Assembly: GCF_036588685.1 (NCBI RefSeq) | Contig: NC_086378.1 | Location: 72,185,127 to 72,249,126, forward strand | Direction of reading: 5' to 3' | DNA from: Mytilus trossulus | Taxonomy: Eukaryota; Mollusca; Bivalvia; Mytilida; Mytilidae | Length of the DNA stretch: 64,000 nucleotides | In this document: positions 12,055-23,807 of the stretch, piece by piece | How the letters are laid out: each line of letters opens with the position of its first letter | How positions within the stretch are numbered: the first letter of the stretch is position 1 | Translations under genes and position numbers: made by a program | Notes under the pieces: generated by a model | The model's database searches: none | What the model was told of the DNA's origin: nothing | What the model saw: the letters and a program-made list of their open reading frames with translations, nothing else

Positions 12055-12564
12055 CTACAAAGAGGCATCACGGAAAAATCATCGTCATTAAATACTGCCG
12101 TTATTGTATATGCTGCTGCAGATTTTTTCAAAGAGATCTTGGAAGAACTCATATTACTTAAATTAGATGCGCAAAAGGCTTTCGATACACTACATCACGA
12201 AACCAGGTTATTGCTAAGAAATATGTGCAGGCATGTAACTGTTAAATTCAAGTGGAATTATAGCTTTTCAGATAAATTTACACAAAAAATAGGTGTTCGA
12301 CAAGGTGCAAGTTATCGACTGTTCTATATAAACGCCATACCAACAATATCTTAGAGGCATTAAAAAGCTCAAACATATGTGAACGAATAGGCAACATTAA
12401 TATTGTCGCTCAAACGTGTGTGGATGACATTGCCATATTGGCCAGAAAAGAGCATGAGGTTCAGGATACTAGATATAGTCAATGATATGACAAACAAAGA
12501 CTTTGTGTCAATCAATCCTACAAATTGTTCCGTTAACAAAAGACCTGCAACAGCTGAAAGTTTA
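12055..12564 (+). pseudogene. Truncated LINE reverse transcriptase fragment, copy 1
   Basis: The translation shows the RT path 'LQRGITEKSSSLN', then 'LKLDAQKAFDTLHHET' (catalytic Asp block) and 'GVRQGA', then after a frameshift 'CVDDIAIL' in place of the Y/F-A-D-D box. Frameshifts and stops are present. The fragment is cut at 12564, where the longer copy at 35880-37370 continues. It is a dead non-LTR retrotransposon piece carried inside the segmental duplication. Confidence 0.75.
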
Positions 12565-12572
12565 AGACGTAT

Positions 12573-12642
12573 TTACACTTGTATCGTTTATTGCGCATGT
12601 CACCGGAAGCACCGCGGGTCAAAAGGTCATTTGGAGACGGAA
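12573..12642 (+). repeat. Left terminal inverted repeat of the ISL2EU-like element
   Basis: Outer 12 bp TTACACTTGTAT and an inner block ending GGAGACGGAA match the right terminus in inverted orientation. Confidence 0.85.
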
Positions 12643-12757
12643 GCTAATCCCATGACAACTTCTAAACAAGCATCAGCGCAGCACCAAAACTAATCGATAA
12701 ACAGTAATACTACAACTTCAAAGTTAATATCTGTAACTATTTATTCAATTTTAATTT

Positions 12758-15700
12758 ATGGCAGAATCACTAGATGAGTTTAATACTTGGAAAGTTTCCT
12801 CACTTAAAGAATTTCTTAGTCTTCGTGGACTTTCAGGTGAAGGTACCAAAGCCGAACTTGTTGCTCTGACATATGCGGCGAGTCGATTGTCATTACCTTG
12901 TGTGCCATCCCAATCAGAAGTATTAAGGCTTAATAAAGAAGATTATGATAAAATTCTCTCTACACAAGACATTCCCGACCCATTGGCTTTGTCAGAAAAG
13001 TGGTGTGACGAGAAAGAGGGTATAGCACACTGGCCACCTACCTTTTTATCAGACATTATTTCTTATATAAATACTGTGAACCCCACCATCGGAATAGTTA
13101 ACAAATACCTCAGTGAATATAAGGTTGGCAAAGCCTATGAGTACTTCAAAAGTGACTGGTTGAAGGAGGTATTTTACCACAACATTAAGAGAGACCATCC
13201 ATCCTGTTTACTCAGAGCTAAATGTACCCCATCACAAAGACTATCTGATACAGACCATGATGTATGGGCCTGCATTGATAAAGAATCTGGAGATGTCAAA
13301 GCTGCTTACTGTACTTGCACGGCTGGGTAGGTATAATTTATTTTCATGCATATATATAACATGTAGATGGAGAGTTGTCCAATTGCCACTCATACCACAT
13401 CTCTTTAAAAATGTTCTATAATAACCATGAATCGGGGACTATTATACTAATATTATCACAATAGTCCCAGCATTAATGAACAAAATAAGAAGGTTAAATG
13501 GTTCCATGGCATTCATTCATTATAACACTGTATAAATAAGGGAACTTAGCAACATACATGTGTACATGTATGGTGTACAAGATAACTTTAATCCATACAT
13601 GTAGTTCTGTTATATATATACTAGTATTGCAATTTAAAAATAAATTTAATTTTGTGTGTGATTTCTGTTGTATATCTTTATTATTACACAGGATACATTT
13701 CAAATGTCTGTGTATCATGTGTATTGCAAAGGTTTTGTTTATGTTTCAGTTCATACTCTTCTTTACATTTTTGTACAATTGGCCAATTTAAGTACTTCAC
13801 TTCAAAATTGATAACAGTTTTATGGCATATTTTTATTAATATTTAGTTTAATAAATATATTTAAAAATAACAGAATCTTAACAAATTTTGTCAACAGAAA
13901 TAACACAAATGGAAAACTGACATGGTTACGATAACATAATACTAGATACATGTAAACATTTTTGTACAACATCTTAACCAAAAGCTTACATAAAATTAAA
14001 TAAAAAATATGACTACCTCTTATTAAACAAGACGTTTAAAATTTGCTTAAATTTCAGACTTGGTCAGACATGTAATCATGTAGCAGGATTGCTCTTCAGG
14101 ATTGAATCAGCAAACAGACTTGGCTTAACAAGTTGCACTTCCTCAAAAAGCAAATGGACCGTTCCAAATGAAAAGAGTGAACTACACCATAAGCCACTGG
14201 TTGAAATAGATATTGTGAAGTCAAGAAGTAGAAGTAGATTTCATGGTAACAAGATCATATTTTTTTGCTCTCCAGTCCAAATGTCACCAAGATAATTTAC
14301 ACATTGAAATATAATGTATGTTTTGATATTTATGTTCAAGGACACAATTATTTTTATTTATGGTAAGAGGATTAAATAAAAAAAAATGTTACATCCAAAT
14401 TGCATTAGAATAGTAATTAACATTGTGCCTAAGGAAATTCAAGGGCAATTTTAAAGAGTGGTTGAATATCCATTGCAAAATACAGCATGTTCAGTCAAGT
14501 CACTTTTTTTTTGCTTATTTTAGTTGGTTTTATTTAATTTAGAACACAGCAGACCACTTGTTAATACAAGCAAGAGGAATTACAGACCAGTTGCAGAGAT
14601 ACCAGATATTGATCAGCTTATCCAAAACCTGAAAGCAGTTACACCAAATTCTTGTATGTTTAAAGGTATGTTTTATTTAAATTTTTAAATGTTTATCACA
14701 TGCTTATGTTTGTGTCAAAGTGTTATGCTAGCAACCCATTGAAAAAAAAGTACCTAAAAGATACTGTGGTTCATGAAATTACTTATCAATACAACTAGTC
14801 TACAGGTTAAATCCAATGCAATGAATTATTGTACTCAGTCATAAAACTGTACACATTATTGACAGTACAACATTTGTGGTCAAAGACAATAAAAAAAATA
14901 AGAAATGTTAAACTGCATTATAGAATCAATGATATAAAACAGCTAGACAAATTGTTAAAAGGGAAGATAATTTCATAATATAAGGATTACTTCCCTTTGT
15001 GCATCAGAATGTGACTGTAATATAGAAATTTTTCAAGAATATTAGAAAATCATAGAACAATGTACATGTACACTAAGACTTGTAAAAAGTATTAAAGAAG
15101 AAATGGTTTTGGTCCATGAATGATTTATTCCTTAACTGTCCAGGCAATTAATCCCAACCAAAATTGCTCCCAAGCTCCTTTTTTTCAGTGTTCATATAAT
15201 TCCAAAGATATATCCTCAACTTCTTGTTCTAAATAAGAAAATTGCTGACTTTGGTACTGTTTAAAATTATTTCCAATTTGTAAACCCAAAGCCTTCACAG
15301 TGCCTAAAATGAGGAATAAATTTATGTGTTCTTTTTTAGGTTTTCCTGATGAAAAAGCAGAACAACCAGCAGCTGTGACTATGGATACATCACATGCAGA
15401 AAATGTGTCTGAAGTTTCTCTGGAACCGCCTCTTATTTTTGATGTCTCAAAACATTTTTTACCTACCATTGTGCACCACTTCAAGGCAACAAAGGACAAT
15501 TTACATTTGAATTTCATGGATTTTATTCCAGAACTTACTGATGAAGAACAGTTATCTATCAACTTTTCAACTTTAGGTCAATTTCAAAATCCTGAATGGG
15601 TACAGATAAGGGAAGGCAGGATAACAGCCTCAAATTTTTATGCTGTGTACACCAGAGTAAACTCTGTATTAAAAAAACCTGGAGAGAATGTTGATAATTT

Positions 15701-16472
15701 ACTTGGTATGTTGTGTGGTTATTCTAAACCCAATGCAAATATAAAGTCACTGAAATATGGCCGTGAAATGGAACCTGAGGCAAAGAAAATTTATTATCAA
15801 CAATATATTTGTAATCATCAAAATGTTATATTGTCTGATTGTGGCATATTTCTAAATAAGCGTTGTTCATACCTTGCTGCATCCCCAGATGCTCTTGTAA
15901 CATGTTCATGTTGTGGTGATGGTGTATTGGAAGTGAAATGTTTATGCATTGAAGAGTGTAAAAAATGTTCAGGGTTTTGTCATTGTACTCTTCCAAATTG
16001 TTTGTATCACACAGATGGAAAGTTATCTCTTAAGCATAATCATAAATATTTTGCTCAAGTTCAAGCTCAAATGGCATTTTGTAACAGGCAATGGTGTGAT
16101 TTTTTTATACATACATGTAATGGTACTTTTATAGAAAGAATTGTATTTGACCAAATGTACACTGAACAATTAATCACAAATGTCAAACATTTTTTTGCAA
16201 AATACATGGTACCAGAGTTATTAAGTCAAAGCCTGAAAGAAAAAATGTCAATTACATCAGTTAATGTTGGTGAAGATATTACAGGAAGCATTTTTTTCTG
16301 TCCTGTTTGCAAATCAGTTATTAAAGAGCAAGAAAATATTAACAGCTTCTCTAAAAGAAGTATTTGTTGTGATAAATGTAACAAATGGTATCATTTCAAA
16401 TGTATAAAAATGACAAAAACCCTTTTAGATAAATGTAAGAATAAAGAATGGTTTTGTCAAAACTGTGAATAA
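12758..16472 (+). CDS. SAP-SWIM-YqaJ nuclease-PHD protein of the transposon (4 exons, ~670 aa)
   Basis: Exons 12758-13326, 14058-14245, 14543-14665 and 15340-16472 have GT..AG borders and matching phases and join to 670 codons without a stop. Residues ~7-40 form a SAP DNA-binding helix pair ('LKEFLSLRGLSGEGTKAELV'). A SWIM zinc finger spans the first intron: C185-x-C187 in exon 1, C195-x-H197 in exon 2. The YqaJ/PD-(D/E)xK core shows 'REGRITASNF' (~384), 'GREMEPEA' (~434), 'SPDA' with D477, 'LEVK' with E491 and K493, and 'QVQAQ' (~533). A C4HC3 PHD finger fills ~614-669. YqaJ-family proteins are nucleases or recombinases, so a role in processing transposon ends or DNA intermediates is likely but inferred. 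Nothing looks broken, unlike the neighbouring transposase. Confidence 0.85.
13327..14057 (+). other. Intron 1 of the YqaJ-type gene
   Basis: Donor GG|GTAGGT at 13327 and acceptor TTTCAG at 14057. It splits the SWIM finger. A short tail of the interspersed repeat with ACCACATCT lies near 13361-13410. No gene inside. Confidence 0.7.
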
Positions 16473-17329
16473 AATTAGTAACTTTTGAGTTATTTCCCTT
16501 TAACTACATAATGTAAAGTCATCCTGCTATAGTTCTTTCTTACTAAATTTCCAAAGTCAAGTAATTATAATATTTAAAACATTATTTTCCTTTTCAAATG
16601 TAAAATCTGAAGTAAAAAAGAAGGATTTGGATTTGAAATGTTTCAGTACTCATACAAGTATTTTTACAATGATACATTTTGTACATACAAAAGTAATACA
16701 AACTCATTAATTTTGTTTTGAAAATCCTCAAATTTTAATACAGATGCAATCAATTCACCATTTTTTTGCTTCTTGAATATTGATGAGGTTATTTATGTAT
16801 GCTTCTTTAAATACACATTAAATAAGAGTTATTGTAGGATGACTGTCATACTATAGATGTACATGTATTTAGCATATTGTATTACTAGTGGACAAGAATG
16901 ATATGTACATGTAATAATTAAATCCAATTTTCTAGGTCATACATGTACTTCTAACAGGAAGTTGTAAGATTATAAAAGGCACAATACAACTAAAAAGAAA
17001 CCCATCAGCAGTTATAGTATTAAAAGTAACTATTTTTTTTCCAAAATTTTCTGGCATTCATATTGATGAAACAACTAAATCAAGATTCATTATTGGCAAG
17101 TTCAGAGACAAATTCTGATCATGACTTCAAGATAAATTTAAATATAATGTCAATTAAGTAATATTTCAGCAATCATGTTAATATGCCATGGATGGCTATC
17201 ACCTGAAACATTTTAAATAATGAAGGCATGCAATTTAATAAAAATCATATCTAAATTTATGTAAACAGCAGAAGAAGAAATACAATAAAAGATATGATGA
17301 ATTTGAAACAGTAAATAACACAGACTTGG
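16473..17329. other. Space between the convergent transposon genes
   Basis: About 0.85 kb of AT-rich sequence between the 3' ends of the YqaJ-type gene and the transposase. No further gene seen. Confidence 0.6.
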
Positions 17330-19040
17330 TTATTCATATCGTGGTAAAGGGGGGTACAGGTTACAAAGACCTGCTATTGACCTAATAATTTCATCTAAAT
17401 GCTGCAAAAGTGTTAAAGGTAACTCAAATTTAAGAATTCTGAAACATTTCATTCTTCTTATTGCTTGTTCTACATGAATGCGTCTGTTTGCAATATCTTT
17501 CGTAAATTGTACCTCATTCTTAGACATTTGAGACACACCACGTCTACCAGGGGGCACTAACAGTTTAGCCGAGAGTAGTGCAAGTTCTTCTCTAATCTGA
17601 AAACCCCTATCGGCCATAACCTTATCATAAGGCTCTATGATTTGTAGAAACCCACTGTTGTTGGTTATGAATTTGTCACCTGCCCTTCCTCCATATGCTT
17701 GAGAAACATAATTAATCATTCCAGATGGAGTGATACTAACTAGAAACTTTGCTGTTTGGTGGTGTTTGTAGTCACTCCAAGTAAGGGCCTGAACTTCTAA
17801 ATTATTTGGTCTTTCAATAAAAACCTCAGTACAGTCTATAATATGACGAACATCTTGGTACCTATTGTTTTTAAATGATGGTGGTAAACCTGCCCTTACA
17901 ACCTCTTTTGAAGGGTTAGAAACAAATTGTCCAAGTATACTGGAAAGCACTCTTATCCATGTTGTAAAGACACTTGAAACTGTTGCTGTGGATATACCAA
18001 ATCGATCAGATAGATCTTCCGACAACAAGCCTAGTCTTAATTTCATTAATGTTAGCAAAAATTCTTGACGGAAAGATAATCTTCGCTTGAAAGTTCTTAA
18101 ATTTGCTTTATATTTCAATGGATTAGCAACACGCCTAGGTCCACGCCAATACGTCATTTTTTTTTACCACTGGCTCAATAAAAGAAAATAGCGTTTCAAA
18201 AACTGCTACAGTTGGTATACCCGTGTAAAATTTCACCTTACGGTCACTGTTCAGCACTGTTTGAGTATTAAAGGTGTTTTTTTTTACATTTTCATTTAAG
18301 TTTGCCTTGTGAACTACCAAATATTTTTTTAATCTATTAATTTCTTGTTAAAGTTCTGCAATTTTTATGTCTCTACTCATACAACCTTCACAATTTATAA
18401 AATAGTCATGATCACAGTTACTTGTGTTTAGATCTTCAGTATTAGAAATGAAAGATTCATTCTGAAGCTCATGTGACTCATATGCATACAAATTCAAGGC
18501 TAAATCATGGTCACAGTTACTTCTGACAAGTTCCTCTAGAACAGAACTATCAGGTGTAGAATGTTCAATCTAAAGCACTGATGACGTACATGTGGGAACA
18601 TCCATAGGTTCAGTGTGAAAAGATACATCTTTAATATCATGTCGTGGCTTTTTAACAGGGGATTGATTTTGAATCAAACTCCGGTCTAGAGGTTGACGAC
18701 GCGCACGAGATCTTTTAATAGGATCATACCCAAGTTTAAGAGTTGGATAGGGATTTGCATCAGAAGGGTGACCATCAATAAAATGTTCTGAGCATACTCT
18801 TGAATCATAATTTGGTTCCCAAATCTTGCCTTTTTTTTGCTGTCTATTTATTGCTTTAATCCACAATTTTCTGTTCTCAAGATCTTTAGTTGGGAAGGGA
18901 AAGAGCGTAAAAGGTGGTTCACATATGCAACGACATGTGCCTTTATTACAGTCATGAATATCACAGTGAATTTCCCTCCATTTTATTAATTTTTTTCCAT
19001 TTTGTGTACATCCGAACACAGCACAATTCCTTTTAGCCAT
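17330..19040 (-). pseudogene. THAP-DDE transposase of the ISL2EU-like element, disabled
   Basis: The reading frame starts at 19040 (MAKRNCAVFGC) with a THAP zinc finger: C-x4-C, 'LWIKAINR', and C-x2-H at 'VCSEHF'. A linker follows with 'KFYTGIPTVAVFETLF'. The DDE_Tnp_4 domain (17330-18157) shows the catalytic Asp in 'IIDCTEVF', the second in 'VMADRGF' and the Glu in 'HVEQAIRRMK'. The frame is broken by TAG at 18570-18572, TAA at 18348-18350 and a shift in a run of nine A at 18157-18165; eight A would restore 'PVVKK-MTYWRG'. It would bind the TIRs and cut DNA in an intact relative. The stops could be removed only by an unseen intron, and the A9 shift could be an assembly error. Confidence 0.8.
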
Positions 19041-20509
19041 TTCATTTGAAGAAAAACATAATTAACAAACTGAACATCTAATAAACACATGCAACATACC
19101 CCTTTTGTAAGAGCTGTCAAAGTATAAAAGCAACGAAAATGTCAAATTAACCAATAAATCAAACTAGATATTTTATAAATTTATTTTTGTTGTTATATAA
19201 TTTCTGAATATGAATAGTAGACAAAGCATTTTATCAACCATAACTGTTCTGTTATAAAATACATGTATACTTGATACAATGTATAACAAATTATAGTATT
19301 GTGTTTTTCAAATTTTGTTCATGTTTATCAATATTATGAAATACATTTCTGATAACTTTTACAGTGGTTGTACTGGTTTTATATTGCATGTGCAAAGATG
19401 TTTACATGTACAAGATTAAAGTTTTATTGTTAAGTATGTTTTGTGTTAATTATTGAACTAACCGAATATTCTGGTATTGTGTTTCGGAGGTATTGGATAT
19501 AGTTAGTATCATGCTCATGGACACTTGATAAATTATATTTAATTCTGTAGAGGCTACATTATTAAAACAGTATAGTTGTAAAAAAGACTGACATGTCGTG
19601 CAAGAGAAAACAGGGTCCCATTCTATTTCAAATGAAATAATGAGCAAGACCTTTATACATATCAAATATATTTGCCACTACAGGTATTATCTTTGTATTT
19701 GATATTACCATACACACAAAAATTTATAGCATACATTTAATGTGTAAGCTACCCTATAGTAATAGAGAGAAAAACAAGTGGTACTTTGTACCAAACATTG
19801 TCGGTTGGGAATTAAAACTGTTTCATCCCTGCCAAGGGTAATCGTCAGGTGGCTTACGGCTACCACTACAGTTTTTGTTGCGTTGGTGACATGACCACAG
19901 AATTTGTCTGCTGATGGTGATTTTGTTTGGCATTTTTATTTCATGATGATGGTATAATAATGAACCATTAACAAGCACCTGAGTCTGGAGGAAACACTTT
20001 TAAGAAATAACCCCATTCAGTTTATTGCTACACCTTTTCCAGGAACTTTGATGCCAGTCCCAACACTGATAGTGATAGTAATGACCTGCCCCTTCTTTCA
20101 TAATATTTCAGTTTTTTCTCTCAGACTAAACTTACAATTGAAAGGTTTTCACCCCATAAACAAATCAAAATAATTAAAACCCAGTATATTCTGCAATAGA
20201 AGGCCGTTTGTTTTATAAGTAGAAGAATGGTCTGAATCGAAATTGTATCATATGTTTACATAATTTTCACTTCCACGACCTTCAAGGTTAGACGTAAGTT
20301 TTAACCAGGGTCCACGGTTTCAACTTGCTTTTATCTTTTCGTGCTTTCAAATATATATATTTCACTTGTGAAACAACTTACGAGTATGCAATGTTAAAAG
20401 TATAATAGTTGAGCATTGTTAATGCGTGCTATCGACGTGAAAAATATAAAGAAGTTGTCTTGATCATCAAGTTGATGTACGTTCCAATCATTATGGCCGC
20501 CAATATTGT
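19041..20509. other. Non-coding right part of the ISL2EU-like element
   Basis: No supported ORF. This stretch lies 5' of the transposase, so it should hold its promoter, but no clear TATA box in the right place can be claimed. Confidence 0.5.
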
Positions 20510-20578
20510 TTCCGTCTCCAAATGACCTATTGACCGGAATAAATTAAAGATGGCGGACTAATTTGCATACAAGTGTAA
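20510..20578 (-). repeat. Right terminal inverted repeat of the ISL2EU-like element
   Basis: Starts TTCCGTCTCCAAATGACCT and ends ATACAAGTGTAA, the reverse complement of the left end. It is followed by the dinucleotide AT. Confidence 0.85.
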
Positions 20579-20580
20579 AT

Positions 20581-21571
20581 TCAACTATAATATAATAAGA
20601 ATTTTTCTTGATCTGTTTGATATCATGATATTGAATTAAAAATGTGTATATCATTCTTATACTACTTTTACAGATTTTGTAGGGTAATTTTCCTTGTTCC
20701 CCCTTATTTCACCTAATGCTGAACACATGTGCAACCCATCTCCACGAAAGGTCAAAACAATGTTTGCACGAATAAGAATGCACATGAGGTTGAATTATTG
20801 ACTTGCAATCAAATAATACATGATGAGTGATGTTATTTTTTTTTTATCTTATTTTGACGAAAATGAACCAAACTGTATAAATATTTATATTTGAAACAAA
20901 AAACTATCATGATATATAGTTATTTTAATTCTTTGTCTAATTCGTCACTTACGAATGCCCATTAATATAGCGCCTAACGTTTTGATGTATTTATATAACC
21001 CTTTCTTAAAAATGTTTGACTTTTCAAAGTTTTCCAGATGAAAATAAATATAGAAAAGAGTTTTTAAGTATATAAATAGCAAATGACAAATAAGTCATGC
21101 CATGTTCAGACCGAGAATAAATCAACAATACATACAATAGGAACAATGTAGGGATGAAGGTGAAATTTCGACTGCCACTTGAAAATGAGTGTATACTGAA
21201 TTGGATAGTGATAGAAACTTACGGACCCCTTATTGAGTTGTTTCAAGGGTTCTAACGTGCAGAAAGCGTGGCACCCACTCTACACGAGGCATTGGAATTA
21301 TCATCCATAATTAAACCGGATGGGGCTGCGAACTTGATATAAATCTTGTACGAGAAGACATCTGAGTTTTATGTATTTCATGAGAAAAAACTTGATGTAA
21401 AACAATGAAATGCTTCCGTAGACAACTTAGTAATATATTTTTCTATCTTTATTGTCGTAAAGCATAAGTACAGCTTGTGACAAACAAAATACAAATTACA
21501 TAAAACATAAATTCTAATGCAACAACGTTTGTAACGTTCATTTTGATTAGATAACTTCACTTTCTTACATG
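20581..21571. other. Intergenic sequence, no gene seen
   Basis: AT-rich sequence without recognisable proteins. The stretch at 20795-20822 weakly resembles the palindrome block at 8591. Confidence 0.45.
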
Positions 21572-21592
21572 GCATCAATTGACAATTGATGC
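21572..21592. repeat. 21-bp palindrome
   Basis: GCATCAATTG-A-CAATTGATGC. The arm shares GGCATCAATT with the hairpin element at 23808-23932. Confidence 0.75.
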
Positions 21593-21701
21593 TATGGGAC
21601 GTACGCGCAAGCGCAGACGGCATAGGACAGATTTTAAATATATGTTTTAACGTTGTTTTCTGTCAGTTTCATTAGAATGGAGATATCAATATTGTATTTT
21701 A

Positions 21702-22136
21702 GGGAAAACGGTAGTATTACATTTTCCCAGCATTAGGTTGGCCTTTTGTGTACCCAAGACAGGTGGAGGAAGTCAACTAATGAGCGCTGTGATTGGATGT
21801 AAGGGTACAATATATTTTTTATTTATCTATGAATAACTGCAGTTTGTATATTTACAAGATAAATTTTAAAACCTATTGAAATATTTTCTAGAGAATTATT
21901 TGAAAAGGCTTCCAAAATTTCATAAATTTGGTGCAAAATGACGGTGGGCATGGATAACATAAACCAGCTCCGTTGGAAATTGGTCATGATACTATTTGGC
22001 TTCAATTTTTAGAATACAGTAATAAAGTACAAACACCACACATAACTGTTTTATCCAAGTTTTTATTATAAAAACTGGTAAATTTAGAAAATGTTAGTAT
22101 TGTCGCCTATGGCAGAATAAATACTACCGTTTTCCC
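21702..22136. mobile_element. 435-bp MITE, copy 1
   Basis: The ends are GGGAAAACGGTAGTATT and its reverse complement AATACTACCGTTTTCCC, flanked by TA on both sides, as for mariner-type non-autonomous elements. It is almost identical over its full length to 23370-23804. The minus-strand ORF of 60 codons inside is a by-product and is present in both copies. Confidence 0.88.
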
Positions 22137-22141
22137 TATAC

Positions 22142-23367
22142 TCAAGATAGCAAGGGAAAGCAAAATCAATCAGACTTCAGTCATATTATACTATTTTGAA
22201 GCATTTGATAAGAACATTTGATTTTTATCACTAAGAATAGAAATTTTTATCTGAGGACAGTACAGTGTTGAGAAAAGTGCTGAGTCATCATAATAAGTCA
22301 AATTGATGGGTACTGCTATAAAACTGTATTCTAGGGTGTCAATATTAACTATATTGTATAAACTGCACCAAATAATTGTTCTTTTGTATTTGTTTTCACT
22401 ATTCGAAATGATTAATTCAATTTGAAAACCCAGATTTTAAGTTGTGACATATATTTTTAACTGAAATATTTGCCTTTTTTGCTGTGTAATTCCCTAAATG
22501 TATAAATTGGGTATTTCCCTTGACACAATCTATTAAAATTGGATATTGTCTGGTTAAGTTTGTACTGTTTATATAGTAAGACAGTATTTGGTCATACTAG
22601 AAGCATTTTCACTGTTAGAATTGTTCATCTAAGAAAAAAAGAGGCCCACTGGAGGCTAAATTTAGATAGAATTTATACTCTCCTGTGTAAAGAATTGCTT
22701 ACATTGTTGACAATTCATGCAGCAAATATTTCAATAGTGCTTCATTTTGTAGTTTCTATCTTTTATTACATCAGACATATACAATTTGTCATTTTGAACT
22801 GTTTGAAAGGACTTTTGTTGGAATTTAATACTCCAAAGGGACATAATTCAGCTTTTTCATAGATTAATACAGGCAACAAAGGCAACTTTACAGCTGAGTA
22901 TTTTGCAGATTTAATGTTTTAAGTGTCTAATATCCTTGTTTTTATAATCTCAAGATACAATAATGGATTTTATAACCAGCTCTGAAATTTTGAACCACAA
23001 TATGGCATATACTAAAGCATGGAATGGAGATTAGTATGACAAATCTTGAATTTGTGCTTATGTTGTAAATTTTGGATAAAATGTATACAAATTGAATAGA
23101 ATTGTCATTTTTATTTGTTTAAATGGAAATGTTTATTTCTATTCTTAAATAAGATAAGATATAGTTGGAAATAGGTTGTTCCTTTGGCCTTTTCTAAAAG
23201 AAATAGAGAAAGAGGTAAATCAGCATGTTGGGGTGGGGACATAAAATTATCCATGTTTCTTTAAGTAATGGGGATATACAAGTATTAGTTATAGTCAAGG
23301 TTTCCACAATAACCCAGTATTGCATTGATGGTGTCATAAGAATTCTTTATAGCTTTGTGTCACAGTA
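22142..23367. other. Sequence between the two MITE copies
   Basis: A plus-strand ORF at 22539-22862 has no recognisable domain and lies in repeat-like sequence. I do not support a gene here. Confidence 0.4.
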
Positions 23368-23369
23368 TA

Positions 23370-23804
23370 GGGAAAACGGTAGTATTACATTTTCCCAGCA
23401 TTAGGTTGGCCTTTTGTGTACCCAAGACAGGTGGAGGAAGTCAACTAATGAGCGCTGTGATTGGATGTAAGGGTACAATATATTTTTTATTTATCTATGA
23501 ATAACTGCAGTTTGTATATTTACAAGATAAATTTTAAAACCTATTGAAATATTTTCTAGAGAATTATTTGAAAAGGCATCCAAAATTTCATAAATTTGGT
23601 GCAAAATGACGGTGGGCATGGATAACATAAACCAGCTCCGTTGGAAATTGGTCATGATACTATTTGGCTTCAATTTTTAGAATACAGTAATAAAGTACAA
23701 ACACCACACATAACTGTTTTATCCAAGTTTTTATTATAAAAACTGGTAAATTTAGAAAATGTTAGTATTGTCGCCTATGGCAGAATAAATACTACCGTTT
23801 TCCC
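23370..23804. mobile_element. 435-bp MITE, copy 2
   Basis: Same length, ends and TA flanks as copy 1. By eye only about one difference is seen (CATCC versus CTTCC near 23577). Its right TA directly abuts the hairpin element starting at 23808. Confidence 0.88.
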
Positions 23805-23807
23805 TAT

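Larger units (their letters stand above)
3574..12564. repeat. Segmental duplication, copy 1 (about 9.0 kb)
   Basis: The sequence from TGTTCATTAAACGCATC to CAGCTGAAAGTTTA matches 27424-36395 in direct orientation, with only scattered substitutions and small indels. At both edges copy 2 runs smoothly into related sequence: the interspersed repeat on the left and the LINE reading frame on the right. Copy 1 instead breaks off inside the LINE. Copy 1 is therefore probably the derived copy. It carries the promoter, 5' exon and first coding exon of a secreted-protein gene but no recognised downstream exon. Confidence 0.92.
12573..20578. mobile_element. 8.0-kb DNA transposon, ISL2EU-like, with TIRs and AT target duplication
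   Basis: The ends are inverted repeats of about 70 bp (12573-12642 and 20510-20578). Both begin TTACACTTGTAT and share the inner block GGTCAA-n-AGGTCATTTGGAGACGGAA; the middle part differs. The dinucleotide AT flanks both sides (12571-12572 and 20579-20580). Inside are a spliced gene for a YqaJ-type nuclease (+) and a THAP/DDE transposase relic (-). From memory, a YqaJ protein plus an IS5/Harbinger-like DDE transposase with AT duplications is the signature of the ISL2EU superfamily. The left end lies only 8 bp from the breakpoint of the 9-kb segmental duplication. Confidence 0.85.

Noticed and set aside
3574-12564. The 9-kb repeat as a single transposon
   Set aside because: No shared terminal repeats or target duplications; it contains parts of unrelated elements and a host gene, and copy 2 has seamless flanks.
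15185-15562. A 125-codon minus-strand ORF
   Set aside because: It is antisense to the well-supported last exon of the YqaJ-type gene.
22539-22862. A 107-codon ORF between the MITEs
   Set aside because: No start context, no domain, hydrophobic AT-rich translation; it looks like chance.
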